The notes under the pieces: generated by a model
Database searches by the model: none
What the model saw: only the letters and a program-made list of their open reading frames with translations
Told to the model about the DNA's origin: nothing
NCBI RefSeq assembly: GCF_006717045.1
Contig: NZ_VFPH01000003.1
Location: forward strand, 868,001 to 932,000
Reading direction: 5' to 3'
DNA: 64,000 bases
Source: Pseudonocardia cypriaca
GTDB taxonomy: Bacteria > Actinomycetota > Actinomycetes > Mycobacteriales > Pseudonocardiaceae
Translations under genes and position numbers: made by a program
Shown here: piece after piece, positions 42,032 to 53,000 of the stretch
How the letters are laid out: every line of letters starts with the position of its first letter
Numbering within the stretch: the stretch's first letter is position 1

Positions 42032-42805
42032 TTATGTGCTACCCCAGCGCCGCTCCAAACGGCGGCCGAGCACGGTGACGAAGGTCGCCGCGGCCACGAT
42101 CGCCGTGGCCGGCAACAACACCAGCTGCGGGGCGAGGAACATGAACTGCCGCCCCTCCGCCAGCATCACCCCCCACTCGGGCGTCGGCGGCTGCACGCCG
42201 AGGCCGAGGAACGACAGCCCGGCGATCGAGAGCAGCACGTTCGCGAACCGCAGGCACGCGTGCGCCACGAGCGGTCGCAGCGCGTTCGGGAGGACGTGCC
42301 GCACGGCGATGCGGACCGGTCCGGCGCCGATCGCCACCGCGCCCTCGACGTACTCCCTGGCGCGCTCGCGCACCGTGAGGTGGTGTGCGAGCCGCGCGAA
42401 CGGCGACCAGCCGGTGACGAGGACGGCGAGCAGCAGCGTGCCGGTGCCCGGGCCTCCCACTGCCGCGATGACCAGCCCGACGACGATCGCGGGGATGGCG
42501 ACGAGGACGTCGACGGCCCGCTGCACGAGCCCGGCAGCCACGCCGCCCGCGTAGCCGGAGAGCAACCCGGCGGCCGTGCCGAGCACGGTGCAGACGGCCA
42601 GGGCGACCCCGGTGAGCCCGACCGAGATCCACGCGCCGTCGACCAGCCGGGCGAGCACGTCGCGGCCGAGGTGGTCGGTGCCCAGCGGGTGGGCGAGCGA
42701 CGGCGCGGCGAAGCGGTCGGCGAGGTCGGTGGCCAACCCGTCCAACGGAAGCAGCCACGCGGCCGCGACCGCGAGCACGACCACGGCGACGTCCGCCCGC
42801 CTCAT
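42032..42805 (-). CDS. Oligopeptide/nickel-type ABC permease (DppC/NikC family)
   Basis: A 257-residue permease with about six helices. SLAHPLGTDHLGRDVLARLV at the start is the DppC signature. The EAA loop is REYVEGAVAIGAGPVRIAVR followed by HVLPNALRPLV, and the end contains SFLGLGVQPPTPEWGVMLAE. It overlaps the dppB-like gene by ATGA. It transports di- or oligopeptides, nickel chelates or opine metallophores in other bacteria. No ATPase subunit follows. Confidence 0.92.
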   Translation of the reverse strand: MRRADVAVVVLAVAAAWLLPLDGLATDLADRFAAPSLAHPLGTDHLGRDVLARLVDGAWISVGLTGVALAVCTVLGTAAGLLSGYAGGVAAGLVQRAVDVLVAIPAIVVGLVIAAVGGPGTGTLLLAVLVTGWSPFARLAHHLTVRERAREYVEGAVAIGAGPVRIAVRHVLPNALRPLVAHACLRFANVLLSIAGLSFLGLGVQPPTPEWGVMLAEGRQFMFLAPQLVLLPATAIVAAATFVTVLGRRLERRWGST

Positions 42806-43737
42806 CGCGGCACCGACGCGCGGGCGACCGGGTCGAGCGCCAGTTGCAGCACCTCGGCGGCCAGCGCGGCCAGCACCGCGATCAGCACGACGGCGAGCAG
42901 CCCGGCCTGGACGACCGGCAGGTCCTGGCCGATCACGGCGTCGTAGAGCAGCCGGCCCAGTCCCGGCACGGCGAACACCACCTCGACGACGACAGCGCCG
43001 CTGAGCAGGCCCGCGAAGAACAGCCCCGAGAGCGAGGTGACGGAGGTGAGCGCCAGCCGGGCGGCGTGGCGCCACAGCACGACGCCGTCGGTGAGGCCCT
43101 TCGCGCGTGCCAGCACGACGTGCGGGCGCGACAGGACGTCGGCCGTCTCGGCCCGGGTGAGCTGCGCGGCCAGCGCCGCGGGGAACGTCGCGAGCGTCAG
43201 CGCGGGGAGCACGGCCTGCGCCGGGCTGCCCCATCCCAGCGCCGGCAGCAGCGGCACCGCAACCGCGAGCAGCAGGACCAGCACGGGCGCGAGGATGAAC
43301 TCCGGCACGGCGACCCCCAGCACCGACGCCACCGTCACGACCCGGTCGACCAGCCCGCCCCTGCGGCGGGCTGCGTGCACACCCGCGGGGATCCCGATCG
43401 CCGCGGCGAGCACGAGCGCAAGCGTGGTGAGCACCGCCGACACGCCGAGCGCGGACGCGAGCTGCGGGGCGACCGGCGTCCGGGTCGCGTACGACAAGCC
43501 GAGGTCGCCGGTCAGGACGTGACCGAACCAGCGGAGGAACTGCTCCGGCAGCGGCCGGTCGAGCCCGAGCTCGGCCGCCACCCGCGCGGCGACCACCGGG
43601 TCGGGCTCGGCCTCCGCCACGCGGCTGCGCAGCACGGCGCGGACCGTGTCCACGCCCGTGAGCCGGGGCAGCAGGAAGATCAGCACGGACGCTGCGAGGA
43701 CGACCGCGGGCACCGACACGAGGCGCCGGATGATCAT
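42802..43737 (-). CDS. Oligopeptide/nickel-type ABC permease (DppB/NikB family)
   Basis: A 311-residue permease. The N-terminus IRRLVSVPAVVLAASVLIFL and LGLDRPLPEQFLRWFGHVLT are the DppB entry motifs. The cytoplasmic loop is LARAKGLTDGVVLWRHAARL, and VVVEVVFAVPGLGRLLYDAV is conserved. Start ATG 43737 overlaps the solute-binding protein stop (ATGA). Confidence 0.92.
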   Translation of the reverse strand: MIIRRLVSVPAVVLAASVLIFLLPRLTGVDTVRAVLRSRVAEAEPDPVVAARVAAELGLDRPLPEQFLRWFGHVLTGDLGLSYATRTPVAPQLASALGVSAVLTTLALVLAAAIGIPAGVHAARRRGGLVDRVVTVASVLGVAVPEFILAPVLVLLLAVAVPLLPALGWGSPAQAVLPALTLATFPAALAAQLTRAETADVLSRPHVVLARAKGLTDGVVLWRHAARLALTSVTSLSGLFFAGLLSGAVVVEVVFAVPGLGRLLYDAVIGQDLPVVQAGLLAVVLIAVLAALAAEVLQLALDPVARASVPR

Positions 43738-45275
43738 CCGGTGATGGCGAGCTGGGGAGTCACCAGGCGCTTCGCCATCGGGTCGACCGTATAGCCGGTC
43801 ACGTTCCGGGAGACGCCGTTCTCCAGCGAGTGCACGAGCGGAACCCCGACCGCGCCGTCCACGAGGATGCGTGCGGCCGCACGGAAGACCTCCTGCCGCG
43901 CGGCGACGTCGGTCGTGGTGTCGAGGCCTGCGACGAGCGAGTCGAACGCCTGCGAGCAGTGGTGGGCGATGTTGTACGACCCGTCGCAGGTGTAGTCGCT
44001 CCGCAACGTGGCGCCCGCGTCCGGCACGTCCGTGAGGTAGCTGCGGGAGAGGATGAACATGTCGTAGCGGCCGGCGAGCAGGTCCGGCTCCTGGGCGCCG
44101 TAGTCACCGATCTGGATCTCGGCGTCGATGCCGACATCGCGCAGCATCGCCTGCACAGCGGTGGCGAGGGTGGGCAGCTCCGGCCGGTTCTGGTAGGTCC
44201 AGAGCCGAACGTGCAGCGGGTTGTCCGGGCCGTGGCCCGCCTGGGCGAGCAGCGCCTTCGCCCCCTCGACGTCGGGTGCGGGCGCCGGTCCCCGGTCGCC
44301 CCACGCGACCGCGGGACCGAACAGCTCGGACGCCGGCGTCGCCGAGCCGGCGAGGGCCTGCTCCGCGAGTGCCGTCCGGTCGACGGCCCGGGCGACCGCC
44401 TGCCGGATCCGCACGTCGGAGAACGGGGCCGCGGCCTGGTTCATGAGGAGCGAGACGGTGCGCGGGGCGGCGATCGTCTGCTCGTCGAACCCGGAGCCCG
44501 CGGAGAACTCCAGGAGCGACGACTCGGGCAGCCCCTGTGCGATGTCGACGTCGCCCGCGCGGAGCGCGAGGGCCCGTGCGGCGGGGTCGTCGACGAACGT
44601 CGCGGTCACCCGCGCGAGTGCGGGCCGGCCACCCCAGTAGCCGTCGAACCGCTCGAGGACGGCCCGCTGGGTGCCCTCCACCGCGGTGAGCCGCATCGGG
44701 CCGGTGCCCGTGCCGATCACGGACGGCGCGCCACCGGTGTACGCCGATGAGGCGAGGATCGCCGCGTTCGGGCTGCTCATCCGCTGCGGGAGGATCGGGT
44801 CGGGACGCGCCGTGGTGATCCGCACCGCGTTCGCACCGTCCTCGACGACGGTCAGACCGAGCCCCCGCAGCGCACGTGGCGGAGCCGCCACCCCGGCCAC
44901 GTGGCCGAGTGCGGTGACGACGGCAGCAGGTGTCAGTGGAGTGCCGTCGTGGAACGTCACTCCAGAACGGAGCACGAACCGCCACGTGAGCGGGTCGACC
45001 TGCGTCCAGGACTCCGCGAGCGCCGGCTGCACCCGGCCGTCGGCCGCCGCGCTGGTCAACGCCTCCGTGGCACCGAGCTGGGTGAGGATGAACGCGTCGT
45101 CGGTGTCGATCGCGTACCCCGAGCGCGGGGAGAACTGCGCGGCGATCCGCAGCTCGCCGTCGGGCACCGGGGTCCCGCTCGCGGCACCCGCCCCTCGGCC
45201 GCACGCCGCCACGAGCACGAGCACCGCCAGCACCGTCGCGAGGGGAGTGCACAGGGGCCGGAGGGGGGCGTGCAT
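43734..45275 (-). CDS. ABC solute-binding lipoprotein (peptide/nickel SBP family 5)
   Basis: A 513-residue extracytoplasmic receptor. ATG 45275 gives MHAPLRPLCTPLATVLAVLV with lipobox VAAC. The fold signature is ALAESWTQVDPLTWRFVLRS with GVTFHDGTPLTPAAVV; the hinge region shows RIRQAVARAVDRTALAEQAL. A longer frame up to 45368 adds MHLCTWPHMIDRLF without a better start. It is divergent from the MFS gene. Substrate could be a peptide, nickel chelate or metallophore; urease nearby makes nickel attractive but unproven. Confidence 0.92.
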   Translation of the reverse strand: MHAPLRPLCTPLATVLAVLVLVAACGRGAGAASGTPVPDGELRIAAQFSPRSGYAIDTDDAFILTQLGATEALTSAAADGRVQPALAESWTQVDPLTWRFVLRSGVTFHDGTPLTPAAVVTALGHVAGVAAPPRALRGLGLTVVEDGANAVRITTARPDPILPQRMSSPNAAILASSAYTGGAPSVIGTGTGPMRLTAVEGTQRAVLERFDGYWGGRPALARVTATFVDDPAARALALRAGDVDIAQGLPESSLLEFSAGSGFDEQTIAAPRTVSLLMNQAAAPFSDVRIRQAVARAVDRTALAEQALAGSATPASELFGPAVAWGDRGPAPAPDVEGAKALLAQAGHGPDNPLHVRLWTYQNRPELPTLATAVQAMLRDVGIDAEIQIGDYGAQEPDLLAGRYDMFILSRSYLTDVPDAGATLRSDYTCDGSYNIAHHCSQAFDSLVAGLDTTTDVAARQEVFRAAARILVDGAVGVPLVHSLENGVSRNVTGYTVDPMAKRLVTPQLAITG

Positions 45276-45419
45276 CGAAGGCCTTTCACACGATGGGGGA
45301 GGGGCGCAGCGATCATCTGCAGGTATGAACAACCTGTCAATCATGTGCGGCCATGTGCATAGATGCATCCCGGGTCAACATCGTCACCATACAGTCGCAA
45401 CTGCTACAACTTGGCGACA

Positions 45420-46688
45420 ATGACTGCTACCGCTGAGCCGGTCCGGCGCCGGTTCGGGGTGCTGCGCGACTTCGGCCGCCTCCCCCGGGTCGTGCAGCTC
45501 CTCGTTCTCACCCAGCTGGCCTTCAACATCGGCTTCTACATGGTGCTGCCCTACCTAGCGACGCACCTCACAGAGGACCTCGCGCTCGGGGGCGCCGTGG
45601 TCGGGCTCGTGCTCGGCCTGCGGACGTTCAGCCAGCAGGGGCTGTTCGTCGTCGGCGGCACGCTCACCGACCGGATCGGCGCCAAACCCGTCGTCCTCGC
45701 CGGCTGCGCGCTCCGGGTGGCCGGGTTCGTGCTGCTCGGGGTGGCCGAGAGCCTCCCCGTCGTACTCGCAGGCGCGCTGCTCACCGGGTTCGCCGCGGCC
45801 CTGTTCTCTCCGGCCGTTGAGTCGTACCTCGCCCGGGAGGCCGGTGAGCAGGCGGAGGCGGGCGGGCCGCCCCGCGCGGACGTGTTCGCGATGCTCGCGA
45901 TCTCCGGCCAGGTCGGCACGGTCGTCGGGCCGCTCGTCGGCGCGGCGCTGCTGGTCGCCGGGTTCCGGCTCTCCTGCCTCGTGGCCGCCGCCGTGTTCGT
46001 GCTGATCGGCCTCGCCCACCTGTGCTGGCTGCCGCGCCGAACCGCACAGCACGCAGGCGAGCCCGTGCTCGCGGGCTGGGCGGAGGTGGTGCGCAACCGG
46101 CGCTTCATGGTGTTCGCAGCGGGCTACTCCGGCAACCTGCTCTGCTACAACCAGCTCTACCTGGCGTTGCCCGCCGAGCTGCGCAGGGCCACCGGGAGCC
46201 AGGCCGCCCTCGCATGGCTCTTCGTGCTCGCCTCCGTGATGGTGATCATCGGCCAGCTGTCGGCCACCCGCTGGGGCCGCCGGATCGGCGCGGCTCGCGC
46301 CATCGTGCTGGGCTTCGGGCTCATGGCCGGGTCGTTTCTCACGGTGGCCATCGCCGTGCTGCTGCCCGGATCCACGGCCGCTGCCCCCCTGTGGCCGGCC
46401 GTCACCATGGTCGTGCTGCTCACGGCGGGCGAGATGCTCGCCGTTCCCGTCGCGCAGGACCTCGTGCCACGGCTCGCCGGGGAGCGACGGCTCGGCGTCT
46501 ACTTCGGGGTGCTGTCCTCGGCCGGAGGGCTCGCCGTCCTCGGCGGCAGCACCGTGGTGGGCGCGTTGCTGGACCCGGCGGTGGCGGCGCCTGCGGTGCC
46601 GTGGCTGGTGCTCGCCACCGTGCCGGCCGTCAGCGCCCTGATCATCGGTCTGCTGGCCCGACGCGGGGTGCTGACGGCCTCGACCTGA
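45420..46688 (+). CDS. MFS exporter (MdtH/CntE-like)
   Basis: A 422-residue, 12-helix major facilitator. The motif A-type loop is GGTLTDRIGAKPVVLAGCAL, and the N-terminus includes LAFNIGFYMVLPYLATHLTE. A central loop with EVVRNRRFMVFAAGYSGNLL and a second motif A-like RWGRRIGAARAIVLGFG follow. It is the drug or metallophore efflux type. The ATG at 45420 is divergent from the solute-binding gene; the 144-bp gap has GTCGC/GCGAC half-sites near the start. Pairing with a peptide-type importer recalls opine metallophore loci, without a synthase here. Confidence 0.88.
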   Translation: MTATAEPVRRRFGVLRDFGRLPRVVQLLVLTQLAFNIGFYMVLPYLATHLTEDLALGGAVVGLVLGLRTFSQQGLFVVGGTLTDRIGAKPVVLAGCALRVAGFVLLGVAESLPVVLAGALLTGFAAALFSPAVESYLAREAGEQAEAGGPPRADVFAMLAISGQVGTVVGPLVGAALLVAGFRLSCLVAAAVFVLIGLAHLCWLPRRTAQHAGEPVLAGWAEVVRNRRFMVFAAGYSGNLLCYNQLYLALPAELRRATGSQAALAWLFVLASVMVIIGQLSATRWGRRIGAARAIVLGFGLMAGSFLTVAIAVLLPGSTAAAPLWPAVTMVVLLTAGEMLAVPVAQDLVPRLAGERRLGVYFGVLSSAGGLAVLGGSTVVGALLDPAVAAPAVPWLVLATVPAVSALIIGLLARRGVLTAST

Positions 46689-46696
46689 ACCCCCGA

Positions 46697-46728
46697 TGGA
46701 GCGGCCTGCCCTCGGTCCGGCCGCTCCA
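46697..46728. terminator. Hairpin after the MFS gene
   Basis: TGGAGCGGCC (46697-46706) and GGCCGCTCCA (46719-46728) form a 10-bp stem with a 12-nt loop, extended outward by ACCCC...GGGGT. It lies immediately after the MFS stop and separates it from the convergent operon. Confidence 0.7.
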
Positions 46729-46761
46729 CCGGGGTCGTCAGCGGCGGCGCGATCGCGGCAA

Positions 46762-46780
46762 CGCCGATCCCCGATCGGCG
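46762..46780. terminator. Hairpin at the end of the giant-gene operon
   Basis: CGCCGATC (46762-46769), loop CCC, GATCGGCG (46773-46780): a perfect 8-bp stem 20 bp downstream of the last minus-strand stop (46800). Confidence 0.6.
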
Positions 46781-46799
46781 CGCGCGGCGGTCGTGATCC

Positions 46800-47072
46800 T
46801 CATCGCTGCCCGTCGTGCCGGGACCGGCTCCGGAGGCCTCGGGCGGACCTGCGGTGGGCCTGGCAGCAGTAACGGATCGTCTCGTCGTTGCCGGGGACCA
46901 TCGGCAGGAGGTTCTCGCAGCCGGTGAGCTCGCAGCAGCGCCGGTTGCTGCTCTGTTCGCACTCGTCGGAACCGGTGACGACCTGCTCGGTCTCCGGTGC
47001 CGGCCGATTGAGGTCGGCCTGCCCGGGCTGCAGGAAGAGCGGAAAGGTCGGAACCGGGCGCGAGCTACTCAT
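46800..47072 (-). CDS. Small Cys-rich (zinc-finger-like) protein coupled to the giant gene
   Basis: A 90-residue protein. AGGAGG, 6 nt before the ATG at 47072, is a perfect ribosome site located inside the end of the giant gene, and the ATG overlaps that gene's TGA (ATGA). The first half is unstructured. Residues 39-74 have the pattern CEQSSNRRCC, then GCENLLP and YCCQAHRRSARG, resembling small actinobacterial zinc knuckles (C-x-x-C-like pairs closed by CC...H). The tail is Arg/Ser-rich. Function is unknown; coupling suggests it acts with or regulates the giant protein. Confidence 0.75.
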   Translation of the reverse strand: MSSSRPVPTFPLFLQPGQADLNRPAPETEQVVTGSDECEQSSNRRCCELTGCENLLPMVPGNDETIRYCCQAHRRSARGLRSRSRHDGQR

Positions 47073-50000
47073 GTGTTTCCTCCTGTGGACGAGTGGCCGT
47101 CGACGACGGGCCACGGGAAGGCAGGCGGGACCGACCCGCGCTGCCGATGGGTGGGAATCCCGGAGAACGGGGTCTCGGGGAGCTCGGTCAGCGCGGTCTG
47201 CGCCTGCTGCCGGTGGGTCTCGGCGGCCGGCCACCAGGCCGTGGGAGGAGCGCGCGAACGCTGCTCGATCTGCTGCGTCGCCGGCTCGTCGCGGTGAACC
47301 GGGACGGTGGCGCCGGCGCCTGGGAGCGGGGGCTGTCCCTCGTCCGGCTGCGTCGCCACGGGATCCGCGCCGACATCGGCGACGTCCAGCCGTGTTCCAG
47401 CGCGCGGCGATCCCGACGACTGCGACTGTCGCCGTTCGGACGGGGCGGGATCGGGGCCCGCCACAGTGCCTGCCAGCGCGACGGCCACGGCGATGACGAC
47501 CGACCACAGCCGCGTCACCCGGGCACCCGCCTCCCGCGGGCCGGCGAACCGCAGCGACAGGACGATCGCGGCCGCCGCCGCGAGCGCCGCGACACCGCCG
47601 CCGATCACGGACGGCGCACGTCCGGTCCACATCTCGCTGGCGAGGCCCAGCAGCGGGGCGACGATCGGGTCGCCGATGAAGGCGAAGGTCATGTACAGGC
47701 CCATGACCCGCCCGCGCATCCCCTCGGCGACCGACGTCTGCAGGTAGGCGTCCGTCGCGGTCACGTAGAGCAGGCGGGCGATGCCGGTGACGCCCATCAG
47801 GATCACCGCGAGCAGGAGCGTCGGCATGAGCCCGGTGACCACGGTGAGCGCGCCGAGCGCCAGCGCGCCGCCGAGGACCATGGCGAGCGGCGGTCTCCCG
47901 GGGCGGCGCAGCGTGTTCAGCAGTCCCCCGACGACGGCGCCGACCCCGCCGGCCGTCGCCAGGGCGCCGTAGCCGCGCACGTCGGCGCCGAGCCCGTTGT
48001 AGGCGAGCAGCGGTACCAGTACCCCGGCGTTCAGCGCGAACGAGGCGACGACGGGCCAGAGCAAGAGGACGATCGCGAGATCACGCCGATCGGGATGACG
48101 GAGGTAGGTGAAGGCGTCCCTGAGCCGGACGTCGTCGCGGGCCTTCGGCGCTGCGCGCGCGAGGCTCGGCGAGGGGATCAGGAGCAGCGCCGCGAGCACC
48201 ACGGCGAAGCTGGCGGCGTTGATCACGAACGACCCGCCCACACCGAACGCCATGATCACGAACGGGGCCGTGAACGGGCCGATGACCTGGATGAAGGTGA
48301 AGACCAGCGACGTGAGCGCGACTGCCTGGCCGACCAGCCCCTTGCCGACGATCTCGGAGACGAACACCTTCTGGATCGGCTTGGCGATCGCGGTGAGCGC
48401 CCCGGTCACCGGCGCGATCAGCAGGATCCAGCCGAGTGCGACCTGACCGGTCACCGTGAGGATCCCCAGCAGGGCGGCGGTCCCCAGGAGGCCGCCGTTC
48501 GTGATCATCAGCAGCAGCCGCTTGTCGTGCCGGTCGGCGAGGACCCCGCCCCACATCGACAGGACGCTCGGGATGGTCTGCAGCGCGACGACCGCACCGA
48601 GCCAGAAGCCGCTGCCCTGGGTCAGCTGCATCACCAGCTGGATCTGCGCGATGTTCTGGATCCAGCCGCCGTACACCGAGATCGACTGCCCCCCGAGGTA
48701 CAGCCGGTAGTCGCGCAGCTTCAGCGGGGCGAACCGGCCGGCGCCCTCCTTATGGCGGGGGGACGGTTCGGCGAGGAACGACGCATCGGCGCGCCACACG
48801 TCGTTGCGCCCGAGCGCCGGGCCCGCTCCGTGCCGCCACCTCGGTTCCGGCAGCGCGGATGCGGCGCGCACACGGAGGTATTCGGTCGTCGCCACGACGA
48901 TGGCGGCGATCCCGACGATCCACAGCAGGAGAGCGCCCCACCACGGAGGACCGCGAGCGGGGTGGGCCGGTGCGGTCTGCTGGGTGGCCGAGTGCGACGT
49001 CGACTCCGAGGTCGACGGCGCCGGGTTGGGTGTCGACTCGGGGTGCGGCTTGCGCGCGGCGGGAGGAGGGAGCCGTGATCCGCCGGTCGGCGGTGCCAGC
49101 CGCAGCACCGCCCCGGGACGGATGAGGTCGGCGTTCCCGCCGATCACGTCCGCGTTGCGCTGGTAGAGCGTGCGCCAGTCGCGCTCGCCGGTTCGCTCGG
49201 CGATCGCCGAGAGCGTGTCGCCCGGACGGACCACCGTCGTCTCCTCGACGGCCTGATCGGCGGCGAGGCCGGGCCCGGCCGTGGCGACGACGGCCATCAC
49301 CGCGAACGCCACGGCGACGGCCGCGCGCACGACCCACCGCCGGATCCGCGCCATGACCGCGCGCGTCGACGCGAGCGCGCCCGGCGCCAGCCACCCCGAC
49401 AGCATCACCGCGATGCCGGCGCCCAGGACCGTCACGAACGCTCCGCGGAAGCTGCGGCTCTGCCCGGAGCGCCACGTGGCTACCCGCGGGACCGGCCGCG
49501 TGAGCACCTCCGCCACGGCGGTCCGGGACCGGGCGGGCCGCGCCGTCGGCAGCGGCGGCATTCCCCGGAACACGCCCTCGGAGGCCTTGCCCACGCGTGC
49601 GAAGCGCACCACGCCCCCGATGAGCCCGACGGCGGCCACGATCCAGGCCACGGGCACCCACGGCAGACCGGGCGGGCCGCGCGCCGGTTGCGGGGCCGGG
49701 TACGCACTGCCGCCCGGAACCGTCGACGTGGTGCGCGCCGGGGGCGCCGTGGCGCTGCTGGTGGACGGTGCCGCGGGCGGCGGAGTCGAGGTCGGCGCCG
49801 GAGCCGCGGTGGTCTTCGGCGGCGGGGTGCTCGACGGCGGCACGGGCGTCGGCACGGTCGGCGCGACCGGAGGTTGCACGAGCGACGGCCGCAGCGTGAT
49901 CTCCCAGCCGGGCTCGACGTGGTGCGGGTTCCGGCCTTCGCCGAACCGAATCGGGTTGGCCGCCGCGACGACCCGCCAGTCGCGCCGGCCGACCCGCAGC

Positions 50001-53000
50001 CCGATCTTCTCGAGGTACTCGTCGGGCTGGACGGTCCACGTGTCGCCCTTGCCTGCAGGCGCGACCACCACGGTGTCCTCGGGCAGCACGGCGTCGTCGG
50101 CCGGGAGCCGGCGCGGGGTCGCGGCACGGATGGGTTCGGTGGTCGTCCGCCATCCGGCTGCGAAGTCGCGGAGCGTGTCGCCCTCGACGGAGACCGCCGC
50201 GGTCCCGCCGCTGGGCGTGTCCGGCGCGCCGGCCGCGGTCTCGCCCGTGGCAGCAGGCGCTTCCTGCGCGGTGACCGCACCGATCGGGATCGCCTCCGCG
50301 GACGCGCCGGCGCCCGGACCGCCGAGCGTCAACACCATGGCGGTGACCAGCGGCGCGAGTAGACGTCCGATCCACCTCAGCAACCGACGCACCCACGGCT
50401 CCCGGCCGGCTGCCGGCTCGTGCTGCCCCACCCGCTCCCACGCCGGCAGGACGGCGGCACCGATGTTCCCCGCCCCTGCGGTGAAGGCCGCCGCTCCGGG
50501 GATCCGGCCTCCAGTGATCTTGCCGATCGCGGTGCGGTCGGCGAGCCGGAGCGTGCGGAAGCCACGAGCGCCGAGCAACCACGGCGGGCCTCGCTCCCAC
50601 CTGCCGCCGAGCCGGGTGGCCGAGGCCCACAGCAGCACCGCGAGCGTCAGGAGCGCCGCACCGAGGCGCGGGTCGATGTCGCCGAGACCGGCCAGCGGGA
50701 GGCCGGCGCCGATCGACGCCCCCGCCGTCGGTACGTCATCACGGCGCAGGTACACGATGCGGGTGTTGTCGCCCAGCACGATCACGTCGCCGTCCCGGAG
50801 CACCGTCGGCCCCGTCACGACCCGGCCGTTCACCGTGATCGCGCTTCCGCGCTCGGCCGGAGCGATCCGCGCGACGCCGCGGTCGAACTGGACGTGGGCG
50901 TGCCGCGGCATGAGCCCGAGGTCGCCGCCGGTGATCCGAACGTCGGCGTCGTGGGACGTGCCCACGGTCGTGCGGACGAACTCGGCGTCGGCCGGCTCGA
51001 CGACGGTGCCGCCGACGACGAGGTAGGCCGTCGTGTCGGGCACGGCGGGCGTCACCGGCGTTGGATCGATGTCGTACAGGGCGGCGAGCTCCTGCAGCCG
51101 CGCGTCGAGCAGTGGCGATGAGATGCCGATGGCGAGCACGACGAGGATCCGGTCGCGCATCCTGGTGAGGGCCTGCTGGTCGGGCGTCGTGCTCCGCATC
51201 CGGAAGCGCTGCTCGGCCTCGGCCGCGTCGAGCAGGGCGGCCAGCACCTGCATGCTCTCCGGGTCCTCGTACGACCGCCGCGCGCCCGCGAACACGACCT
51301 CGCCCGCGAGGTCGAAGACCGCTTCGAGCTCCTCGAACTCGTACAGCGGGGACGGTGTCATCAACCGGGGATGAAGGTTCAGCTGCACGTCGGCTGCCCT
51401 GCGGAGCATCTCGGCGTCCACGACGCCGCGGATCAGTCGGTCGACCTGGCTCGGCTCGTGGCCGAGGTGCCCGATCCGGAACGCCACCCGCTCCAGCACC
51501 GACCACGGCATCTCCCGGAGCAGCTGCACGAGCGTCGGCCGCAGGTCGTCGCGCCTCCCGGACTCGAGCACTCGTGCGATGCCCTCGACGGTGCGCGGGC
51601 GCAGGTCGTCCGGCGAGGTGCCGGGGCGGCGCACCGTCACCCGCACCGCACCGTCGGGCGGCAGGAGTTCCGTCGCCGGAACGGGCACGACCGCGGCGCT
51701 GGTCCGCGCCGAGCCCGGTTGCGCCATCCCGATCAGTCCGTGTCCGCCGAAGACCCCGCCGCCCAGTGCGTTCTCCACTCGTGGGGCCCGCACCTCCGGC
51801 TCGCCGGTGGGCGAGAGCGTGAACCGGCCGACCGAGACCCCGGCAGGCCCGTGCACCGGGTGTCCGATCACGACGATCCGAGCGCCCTCGGCGATGTCAC
51901 CGCGGTGGCGCGGGGCGGCGGGCCCGATGGCGAGGGCGTCGACGCGCAGGATCGCCACGTCTCTCCACGCCTCGTCGAAGGACTGCGGATCCACCTCGAC
52001 GCCGTGGTACGCGTGTCCGTCCGGCGACGTGATCGTGAACTCGGCGGCGCCCCACGACAGCTCGGCCGACGTTGCCACGATCCCCGGTCCGATGACCGTG
52101 CCGGACCCCGACTTCACGCTGCCGTCCACGTGGAGCGTCTTCACCCGAACGGTGTCCGCCAGTGCGTAGGCCAGCGCGAACAGCGCTTCACGCTCCTGCC
52201 CCGACGGCGCCTGTCGCAGCGTCCACCGCACCAGGTCTTCGTCGGCCGCGTTCAGCGCTGCGATCGCCGGAGCGGGCAAGCCGGTGGCGTCGATCCCGTA
52301 GCGGCGCTCCAGCACGGCGTGCTGGGCGCGCACCGAGCGCAGGTAGGGCCACGTCCGCGGGAGACCCGGCACCTCCGCCGCGACGACGCAGCAGGTCCCA
52401 CCCGCGAGCCGCGCGAGCGCGTCACGCCAGAGTGCATGCTGCGTACCCGGCGGTAGCGCCCGCACCTCGGCGAGGACCACCGCGTCGATGTCCAGCACCC
52501 CGCCTGCGCCGACCACGACGACGTCGTCCGGCACGTCCGCGCCGGACATGCCGTGCTCGGCTCCGCTCACGGCGATCCCGTCCAGGTAGCCGTGGCGCAC
52601 GCGAAGCGCGGTGAAGTGCGCCGGCAGCTCGTCGACGTCGAGCCCGCTCAGCTCGATGAAGCCGTGGCGGCCGTACCGGCCGATCACGGTGGACCGCGCG
52701 GCCGCCGCGTCCAGCACGGTGATGTCGCCGCCGGTCGGATCGGGTACCTGCTCGAACGCTTCCCGGACCCGGTCACGCCAGCCGGGGAACACGCCGTCGA
52801 GCCGCTGGAGGGTCGTCGACGCGTGCGCGTCGTGGCCCTCCCAGCCGTGGGGATGCCGATGATGCAGGCCCTCGTGCCCGGCGATGAGCTCCCGCGCCTC
52901 CGATGACCCGGCGAAGACCGCGCTGACGTGCGTGAACGACACCGTCCACACGCGGTCGTCGCCGAGCTCGCCGAAGACGGTGTAGGCGATCATCTGCGTG

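Noticed and set aside
41134..46799. Assigning the peptide-type importer as a nickel transporter (nikABC)
   Set aside because: Only urease proximity supports nickel; no metal-site residues or nickel operator could be shown.
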